5,367 nucleotides of DNA from Anaerolineales bacterium. GTDB taxonomy: Bacteria; Chloroflexota; Anaerolineae; 4572-78; NAK82. Location: assembly GCA_024643945.1 (NCBI GenBank), contig JAHELX010000458.1:1-5367 (forward strand). Direction: 5' to 3'. Each line of letters opens with the position of its first letter. The stretch's first letter is position 1. Made by a program: the position numbers and the translations under genes. Below are positions 1 through 4,841 of this stretch, one piece after another. The notes beneath the pieces were generated by a model. It worked only from the letters and a program-made list of their open reading frames with translations. It had not been told where the DNA came from and did not search any database.

Positions 1-20
1 CCCACGGGGCGGGTTCCATA

Positions 21-2975
21 GTGCGCGCCGGGCTTCGGGCGTCTGCGAGTCAAGTTATGAACCAACAAGCTGGCGACGAAAAAACGAGACGTCTCTTTCG
101 GGCCGTGCTGGGGTTGGGCGCTCTCGCCATCCTGACAGCCGTGCTGGTCGAACTCTGGCGAAGGCGGCGTCCCAAGGGGCCGGTCGAAGAGGAAAGTGTT
201 ACCCAGCTTACTATCCGGCCGGCCCTGCGTGGGCTAACCGAGGCGGAGGCCGAGGCCCACCGGCTGGAGGGTGTGGACAACGTTGTCCGCTTTCAACCAT
301 CCCGTTCGCCGTGGGACATCTGGCGGGACAACGTCTTCACCATATTTAATCTCAGCCTGTTCGGGATCGCCGGCATCCAATTCCTGCTGGGCCGGCCCAG
401 GGACGCCTGGTTCAGCCTGGCAGTTTCTGCGTTGAACGTCGGCCTGAACGTGGGCCGGGAGTTCTTGATCAGGAAAAGGCTGCAAGGGTTGGAGCGGGCG
501 ACCCGGCCGCAGGCCACAGCCATGCGCGATGGCCAGGCCAGGAGCATCGATCCCGACCAGATCGTACGCGGCGATGTTCTGGTGGTGGGGCCTGGGGACC
601 AGTTCCTGACCGACGGAGAGTTGCTTAGCGAGGGGCCGATCGTGGTCGACCAGGCAATGCTCACCGGCGCGGGGGGGCGTATCACTAAACGCGCCGGTGA
701 GCCGGTGTATGCCGGGAGTTTCTGCGTCTCCGGACGGGCCGCCTACCTGGCCCAGAAGATAGGGGACGAACGTCTGGTGGCTACGCTGATCGCTGATGCC
801 GAGGCGGCCCAAAAGACGCCGACTCCTCTGGAACGGATTGTTCGCCGGATTCTGCGTGTGATGCTGCTCGTCGCGCTGGCCTTGATAAGCCTGCTGCTAT
901 CCAAATATTTCCGGCTGGACGCAGTTGTGGGCGTGGACACCGAGGCGTTCGTCAGCGCGGCCAGCGTCATCTTTAGTCTGGCCCCTGCCGGCTTATTCTT
1001 CATGATTTTCCTGACCTACGCCTCAGGCACAATGGATTTGGCCAGGCGGGGGGCGCTGGTCCACCGCGCCCGATCCATCGAGTCCCTGGCACACGTCACG
1101 GTCCTGTGCATTGCCCAGGGGAGTATCCTGACCAGCACGCGTGTCAAGGTAGAGCCCCTCGACGTGCCGGAAAACGGATTTCGGCCGACTGGGTCCCGGC
1201 TGCATCGAATCCTGGGAGACTACGCCCGCAGCAGCTCGGCCAGGAGCCGGGCGGTGCAAGCTATGGCGGATGCCTTTCCGGGCGAACGACGCGCTGTGCG
1301 TGAAGAAGCTCCCTTTCTTGCGGTGTATGGCTGGAGCGCCGTTACCTTTGACGAAGACGACCTGCGCGGTGTCTTCGTCCTGGGGGAAGCCGATGTTCTC
1401 GAAGGACATCTGGTGCCCGCGCAGCTTGAGCAACCGGTTGAGGTAGAGAACGAGCGATTGCGGCCGGCTGGCCTCAGAGCGCGGCTGCCTGCCTGGGGGC
1501 GCCTCCTCCGTCGGCGATCCAATGAATCGCCTGAAGAGAATGCAAATTCGGCGGTATCGGGCCAGGGCAAGCAGGAAGCGGCCAAACCCGGCGCAGTCCC
1601 GGCCGCAGAGGAGAATGGGGCGAGCCCAAATCGCTTCCAACGTTGGCTGGCCCGCGTCGGCCGGGCCGTGCGGCGCGAGCAGACGCCAGCAGAGGAGTCG
1701 GCTCCTACCGAGGAGGCCGTTGAGGAGATAACATACCTGTTCGCCTACCATCCTCGCCCCGTGCCCCTGCATGACGATGCCGGGCAGCCCCAATTGACCC
1801 AAGAGCTGATCCCCCTGTGTCGCCTGCATTACACCAAGCAGTTGCGACCTGAGACCATCGAGACCATGCGAACCTTTGCTAGAAGAGGCGTCGCTCTCAA
1901 GCTCTTCTCACCCGGACCGCCCGGCCGGATCATTGCCCTACTCAAGCAGGCGGGGCTGTATCCGGAGGGCGATAGGCTGCGGGGTACCATCTCGGGCCCC
2001 GAACTGGCCGGCTTGAGTCCGGAAGCGTTAACCCAGGCTGCTGACGAAAATACCATCTTCGGCTACGTCACCGCAGACCAGGCTGGTCGACTGGTGGACG
2101 TGCTGCAGGAGCAAGGCGAGTCGGTGGTAGTGGTTGGCGATGGGCCCAACGACCTGCCGGCCATGCAGCACGCCAATCTGTCTATTGCGGGTCAGAGCAG
2201 TAGCCAGGCGGCGCTGGGAGTGGCCGACATTGTCCTCCTCGAGGACTCACCTCAGGCGCTATTGAGGGTCTTGGATAAGGGACAGCGCATCGTCAATGGC
2301 CTGCTTGACGTGCTCAAGCTATATCTGGCGCAGTTGTCCTACCTGGTTTTCCTTATCCTCGTCGTCGCAGGGACTGGACTGGGCTTTCCGTATGTTTCGA
2401 AGCAAGGTTCCCTGATTGGCATCTTGACTCTGACACTCCCCTCGGCAGGCCTCTCGCTGTGGGCAACGCCTGGCGTGCTACCCACCACGCGCTTGGGCCA
2501 GCGGCTGGCCCGGTTCGTGGTTCCTGCAGCCTTGACCATGGGCCTGGCGGCGCTGGCGGTATACCGGATATTCTATGACAGGAGCGGTCAAGTGAGCTAT
2601 GCCCAACTGGCGCTTACCCACATGCTGGTATTCTCCGGCCTGGCCCTGGTGATCCTGGTCCGTCCGCCGCTACGGCTGGGGGTGACCGACGATGGCCGGA
2701 GTGGCGACCGGCGCCCTTTGGCCCTGGTTCTGGCACTGTTGGCTCTCTTTTTCTTCTTGGCTTCACTCCCGCTAGGGTATGAGCTCTTTCTGCTGACACA
2801 CCTGCGGGGGGGCAGTGACTATCTGGTCGTGGTATTGGCGCTGCTGAGCTGGGTGGGCGCCGTACTCATCGTCTGGTGGCTGCTGGCCTTGAAGCGCCTG
2901 AACTGGCCACCGGACATTGAGCGGGGGGCGGGGCAGGGCAGCCGGGCGGTGGCCCCACCGGGTCGAGCACCGTAA
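21..2975 (+). CDS. Degenerate P-type cation ATPase homologue (CtpE-like architecture, predicted catalytically inactive)
   Basis: Integral membrane protein with P-type ATPase order of parts. Numbering is from the GTG at 21: extra N-terminal helix (25-46, followed by RRRR), cation-ATPase N-terminal segment (RGLTEAEAEAHRLEGVDNVV, 70-89), TM1-2 (106-123, 129-150), actuator domain (about 160-265), TM3-4 (about 278-294, 310-335), P/N domains, HAD hinge GDGPND (706-711), and six C-terminal helices between about 762 and 958. Catalytic motifs are lost: TGES reads TGAG (215-218), TM4 PEGL reads PAGL (322-325), DKTGT reads AQGSI (365-369), the SGD-type motif reads SPG (630-632), and the PxxK lysine is Ala688. 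An Asp-phosphorylated transport cycle is therefore not expected. The N domain carries a disordered, charged insert (about 485-570). The frame has no stop up to base 3, so the gene may begin outside the window; ATG at 57 (MNQQAGDEK) is an equally good start. Family assignment is firm; a regulatory, scaffold or passive-conductance role is inference. Confidence 0.9.
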   Translation: MRAGLRASASQVMNQQAGDEKTRRLFRAVLGLGALAILTAVLVELWRRRRPKGPVEEESVTQLTIRPALRGLTEAEAEAHRLEGVDNVVRFQPSRSPWDIWRDNVFTIFNLSLFGIAGIQFLLGRPRDAWFSLAVSALNVGLNVGREFLIRKRLQGLERATRPQATAMRDGQARSIDPDQIVRGDVLVVGPGDQFLTDGELLSEGPIVVDQAMLTGAGGRITKRAGEPVYAGSFCVSGRAAYLAQKIGDERLVATLIADAEAAQKTPTPLERIVRRILRVMLLVALALISLLLSKYFRLDAVVGVDTEAFVSAASVIFSLAPAGLFFMIFLTYASGTMDLARRGALVHRARSIESLAHVTVLCIAQGSILTSTRVKVEPLDVPENGFRPTGSRLHRILGDYARSSSARSRAVQAMADAFPGERRAVREEAPFLAVYGWSAVTFDEDDLRGVFVLGEADVLEGHLVPAQLEQPVEVENERLRPAGLRARLPAWGRLLRRRSNESPEENANSAVSGQGKQEAAKPGAVPAAEENGASPNRFQRWLARVGRAVRREQTPAEESAPTEEAVEEITYLFAYHPRPVPLHDDAGQPQLTQELIPLCRLHYTKQLRPETIETMRTFARRGVALKLFSPGPPGRIIALLKQAGLYPEGDRLRGTISGPELAGLSPEALTQAADENTIFGYVTADQAGRLVDVLQEQGESVVVVGDGPNDLPAMQHANLSIAGQSSSQAALGVADIVLLEDSPQALLRVLDKGQRIVNGLLDVLKLYLAQLSYLVFLILVVAGTGLGFPYVSKQGSLIGILTLTLPSAGLSLWATPGVLPTTRLGQRLARFVVPAALTMGLAALAVYRIFYDRSGQVSYAQLALTHMLVFSGLALVILVRPPLRLGVTDDGRSGDRRPLALVLALLALFFFLASLPLGYELFLLTHLRGGSDYLVVVLALLSWVGAVLIVWWLLALKRLNWPPDIERGAGQGSRAVAPPGRAP
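2923..2960 (+). other. G-rich tract and small GC hairpin at the 3' end of the pseudo-pump gene
   Basis: Four G-runs (2923-2928, 2930-2933, 2936-2938, 2944-2946) separated by 1, 2 and 5 bases fit the simple G-quadruplex pattern on the + strand. They are followed directly by a 5-bp hairpin, CGGTG (2947-2951) and CACCG (2956-2960). The tract encodes the low-complexity Gly/Ala/Pro/Arg tail of the protein, so it may be only a by-product of GC-rich codons. A role in slowing transcription or decay at the gene end is possible but unsupported. Confidence 0.3.
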
Positions 2976-2997
2976 TGGGTGCCATCGTAAAACTATA

Positions 2998-3023
2998 TGT
3001 TCGTACAGTACGTAAACTGAACA
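2998..3023. repeat. Interrupted inverted repeat TGTTC...GAACA with inner palindrome
   Basis: TGTTC (2998-3002) is mirrored by GAACA (3019-3023). Inside lies a near-perfect palindrome, CGTAC-A-GTACG (3002-3012). Nested dyads of this size in the upstream region of a gene are typical of repressor operators, but I recognise no specific regulator site. It begins 23 bases after the stop of the pseudo-pump gene and shares its last bases with the next inverted repeat. Confidence 0.35.
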
Positions 3024-3052
3024 AATGCCCGATGTCTGTCACCGGCATTTGT
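3021..3052. repeat. 9-bp perfect inverted repeat (operator or weak terminator)
   Basis: ACAAATGCC (3021-3029) and GGCATTTGT (3044-3052) are perfect reverse complements around a 14-base loop. As RNA this would form a 9-bp hairpin 45 bases after the upstream stop codon, so it may mark the end of that transcript, but no T-run follows on either strand. It lies immediately upstream of a possible extended -10 element, where the -35 region would be, which suits an operator equally well. Confidence 0.45.
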
Positions 3053-3060
3053 GATAGCAT

Positions 3061-3069
3061 TGGTATTAT
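3061..3069 (+). promoter_or_regulatory. Possible extended -10 promoter for the downstream TM-helix gene
   Basis: TGGTATTAT has the TGn extension followed by TATTAT, one base from the TATAAT consensus. No convincing -35 hexamer lies 16-18 bases upstream, which is acceptable for an extended -10 site. Transcription would begin near 3076 and give a leader of about 120 bases ahead of the ATG at 3199. The region is locally AT-rich compared with the flanking genes. Support is by pattern only. Confidence 0.3.
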
Positions 3070-3095
3070 AGGCGAATTTGTGGTCATTCTACAGG

Positions 3096-3104
3096 AGGAG
3101 GTGA
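3096..3104 (+). promoter_or_regulatory. Perfect Shine-Dalgarno sequence in front of a three-codon ORF
   Basis: AGGAGGTGA is a full nine-base complement of the usual 16S rRNA 3' end and is preceded by a further AGG. The GGAGG core ends five bases before the ATG at 3107. It is stronger than the site used by either downstream gene, yet the reading frame it serves stops after three codons. This is the main reason to take the mini-ORF seriously. Confidence 0.6.
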
Positions 3105-3106
3105 AT

Positions 3107-3118
3107 ATGCGATATTAA
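3107..3118 (+). CDS. Minimal leader ORF (Met-Arg-Tyr-stop)
   Basis: ATG CGA TAT TAA follows a perfect Shine-Dalgarno at good spacing, 80 bases upstream of the next gene's start. An in-frame GTG at 3101 would give five codons (MNMRY) but lies inside the Shine-Dalgarno. The product is too short to be a functional protein. If translated, it would act as a leader peptide or ribosome-loading site: a ribosome on the TAA would cover the hairpin arm that starts a few bases downstream. Alternatively it is the remnant of a lost gene start. It is unrelated in sequence to the start of the next gene. Confidence 0.3.
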   Translation: MRY

Positions 3119-3121
3119 TCC

Positions 3122-3150
3122 GCCGGCAATTGAAGCCGGTAAATCTACCG
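3122..3150 (+). promoter_or_regulatory. Two overlapping, mutually exclusive hairpins in the leader
   Basis: CCGGC (3123-3127) pairs with GCCGG (3135-3139), with a flanking G-U pair (3122/3140). CGGTA (3137-3141) pairs with TACCG (3146-3150) around a four-base loop. The arms share bases 3137-3139, so only one structure can form at a time. The first begins four bases after the mini-ORF stop. This is the layout of a translation-sensitive switch, though both stems are short and neither visibly hides the downstream Shine-Dalgarno. Confidence 0.3.
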
Positions 3151-3185
3151 AAGCAAGTCAGTGATCGTTGATATCATTCAAGTGA

Positions 3186-3191
3186 GGGAGG
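3186..3191 (+). promoter_or_regulatory. Ribosome binding site of the TM-helix repeat gene
   Basis: GGGAGG ends seven bases before the ATG at 3199 and fixes that start. There is no competing in-frame start nearby with a comparable site. Confidence 0.8.
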
Positions 3192-3198
3192 AAAAGCC

Positions 3199-4701
3199 AT
3201 GCAGCAGTTAATCGACCAACTCGCTCTAACTATTGGCAATTACTTGCCGAGTCTGGTAGCAGCCGTCGCCATCCTTGTGGTCGGGTGGTTAGTTGCTTTG
3301 CTGATCTCCGCCATTGTGCGTGGAGTACTCAGACGGACCACCATCGACAACCGCATCGCTGCCTGGGCTGGCCTGGAAGAAGAGGAGGCCAAGGCTCAAA
3401 CAGAGACGGTACTCGGCAAAGCGGTGTACTACCTGATCATGTTATTTGTGTTGATCGCCTTCTTCGAGGCGTTGGGGCTGACAATTATCACTGTGCCGCT
3501 CAACAGCGTGTTGAATGGGATCTTCGACTATTTGCCTGGCCTGTTAGGTGGGGCCGTCCTGGCTGTAGTTGCCTGGTTGATAGCCACCGCCTTGAAGATC
3601 ATCGTGTCGAAAGGGCTGGGAGCAATTAAGCTAGATGAGCGTCTGACTAAAGATGCCGGGCTTGAGGCGGGGCGCCAGCCTTCCCTGAGCGAAACGCTGG
3701 CGGATGCCGTCTACTGGTTTGTGCTCCTACTGTTCCTACCGGCTATTTTGGGCGCGTTGGGGATGCAGGGCTTGTTAGTGCCAGTCCAGGGGATGATCAA
3801 TGACATCTTAAACTATCTGCCTAACGTAGTGGCGGCGAGCGTGGTCGTGCTGCTGGGTTGGTTCGTGGCCCGCATCGTGCGCCAGATTGTGACAGGCTTA
3901 TTGATCGCTGCTGGGGCTGATAGGCTGGGAGAGCGAGTCGGGGTGAAGGCGGCTGACGGTGGCCAGACTCTGTCGCAGATTGTGGGTACGGTGATCTACG
4001 TGCTCATCCTGATTCCGGCGCTGATTTCCGGTCTGGAGGCACTTCAGATTGATGCCGTCTCCCAGCCAGCTTCAAATATGTTGAATACCTTATTGGGTGC
4101 TATCCCTGCCGTCTTTGGGGCCATGATCGTGTTGGCCATCACTTACGTGATCGGACGGCTGGTAGCCGGTCTGGTAACCAGCCTGTTGACCAGCATCGGT
4201 TTCAATCGGGTTTTGGAGATGATAGGGCTGGGAAGTGAACCTGGCGAAGGCCAACGTACCCCGTCGGAAGTGGTAGGCTATTTGGTGTTGGTGGGCCTGA
4301 TGCTCTTTGCCGTCATCGAAGCCGCTGGCTTAATGGGCTTTGACATTGTGGCCGTCTTGGTGGCTGCCGTGCTGAGTCTCGCCGGGCGGGTGGTGCTCGG
4401 GATCATTATCTTTGGTCTGGGTTTGTACCTGGCCAATTTAGCCCGAGACGTAGTCGCGAGCACGGCGGGCAGCCGGGGAGTGTTCCTCTCACAGGTGGCA
4501 CGCTGGGCCATTATCCTCCTGGCCGCAGCCATGGCGTTGCGGGCTACGGCGATTGCCAACGACGTCGTCAACCTGGCCTTTGGGTTGTTGCTGGGCGCCA
4601 TCGCCGTCGCGGTTGCCCTGGCCTTCGGCTTAGGGGCGCGCGAGGTTGCCGCTGGCGAGGTAGAGGGGTGGTTAAAGCAGTTTCGCTCTGCGGATGAGTA
4701 G
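3199..4701 (+). CDS. Conserved-TM-helix repeat protein, mechanosensitive-channel-like (MscS-related)
   Basis: This is a 500-residue, almost entirely hydrophobic protein that should lie in the cytoplasmic membrane with about ten or more helices. It matches the 'conserved TM helix' family (the TM_helix Pfam domain found in proteins annotated as mechanosensitive ion channels). The diagnostic segment runs YLPSLVAAVAILVVGW (15-30). It recurs as YLPG...VVAW (111-126), YLPN...LLGW (206-221), AIPA...AITY (301-316) and a diverged copy starting near 394 (LAGR...GLGL). Repeat starts are 96, 95, 95 and 93 residues apart, and copies 2-4 are each preceded by a Pro 11 residues before the motif (100, 195, 290). 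Each unit appears to hold two helices joined by a charged loop, the first rich in Glu (57-62). The C-terminus ends AFGLGAREVAAGEVEGWLKQF, typical of this family. I see no soluble MscS beta domain, so channel gating is inferred from family only. Confidence 0.88.
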   Translation: MQQLIDQLALTIGNYLPSLVAAVAILVVGWLVALLISAIVRGVLRRTTIDNRIAAWAGLEEEEAKAQTETVLGKAVYYLIMLFVLIAFFEALGLTIITVPLNSVLNGIFDYLPGLLGGAVLAVVAWLIATALKIIVSKGLGAIKLDERLTKDAGLEAGRQPSLSETLADAVYWFVLLLFLPAILGALGMQGLLVPVQGMINDILNYLPNVVAASVVVLLGWFVARIVRQIVTGLLIAAGADRLGERVGVKAADGGQTLSQIVGTVIYVLILIPALISGLEALQIDAVSQPASNMLNTLLGAIPAVFGAMIVLAITYVIGRLVAGLVTSLLTSIGFNRVLEMIGLGSEPGEGQRTPSEVVGYLVLVGLMLFAVIEAAGLMGFDIVAVLVAAVLSLAGRVVLGIIIFGLGLYLANLARDVVASTAGSRGVFLSQVARWAIILLAAAMALRATAIANDVVNLAFGLLLGAIAVAVALAFGLGAREVAAGEVEGWLKQFRSADE

Positions 4702-4731
4702 TATACCACTTTTGAACGTGAGAGGACGAAG

Positions 4732-4785
4732 GCCAGTCCTGATCGAATCGGATGGTCAGGCGCTATCGGGTTGATCAGGACTGGC
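4732..4785. repeat. Long perfect inverted repeat between genes (terminator-like hairpin without U-tract)
   Basis: GCCAGTCCTGATC (4732-4744) is exactly mirrored by GATCAGGACTGGC (4773-4785). In RNA the stem gains a G-U and an A-U pair inward (4745-4746 with 4771-4772), giving 15 bp around a 24-base loop. It lies 30 bases after the upstream stop and 56 bases before the next start. No T-run follows on either strand, so it is not a classic intrinsic terminator. It could be an mRNA 3'-end stabiliser, a factor-assisted terminator, or one copy of a dispersed palindromic element. Confidence 0.7.
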
Positions 4786-4827
4786 ACCCAGAAGCGAAGG
4801 TCTGCCTGTCGAGAAGCTAGGCAATAC

Positions 4828-4834
4828 AGAGGGG
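4828..4834 (+). promoter_or_regulatory. Ribosome binding site of the PA14-domain gene
   Basis: AGAGGGG lies seven bases before the ATG at 4842. It supports that start over the out-of-frame ATG at 4846. I could not find a convincing promoter in the 140-base spacer. Confidence 0.6.
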
Positions 4835-4841
4835 TAAGTAG

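Noticed and set aside
1101..1136. Frameshift or sequencing error hiding a normal DKTGT motif
   Set aside because: I read the other two forward frames across this stretch and neither gives DKTGT. The residues on both sides (VLC before, LTS after) align with the family in the same frame, so the change is by substitution and not by a shift.
1023..1829. Antisense reading frame of 268 codons opposite the pseudo-pump gene
   Set aside because: Its protein is Arg/Pro/Gly/Ser-rich with no recognisable domain. Long antisense frames are expected opposite GC-rich genes, and the + strand protein is clearly real.
4278..4787. Antisense reading frame of 169 codons over the end of the TM-helix gene and the spacer hairpin
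   Set aside because: It is Ala/Thr/Arg-rich low complexity that mirrors the hydrophobic codons of the real gene, and its start falls in the inverted repeat.
4773..4830. Intrinsic terminator followed by a promoter for the PA14 gene
   Set aside because: No T-run follows the hairpin, and I found no convincing -35/-10 pair before the Shine-Dalgarno at 4828, so I left both uncalled.
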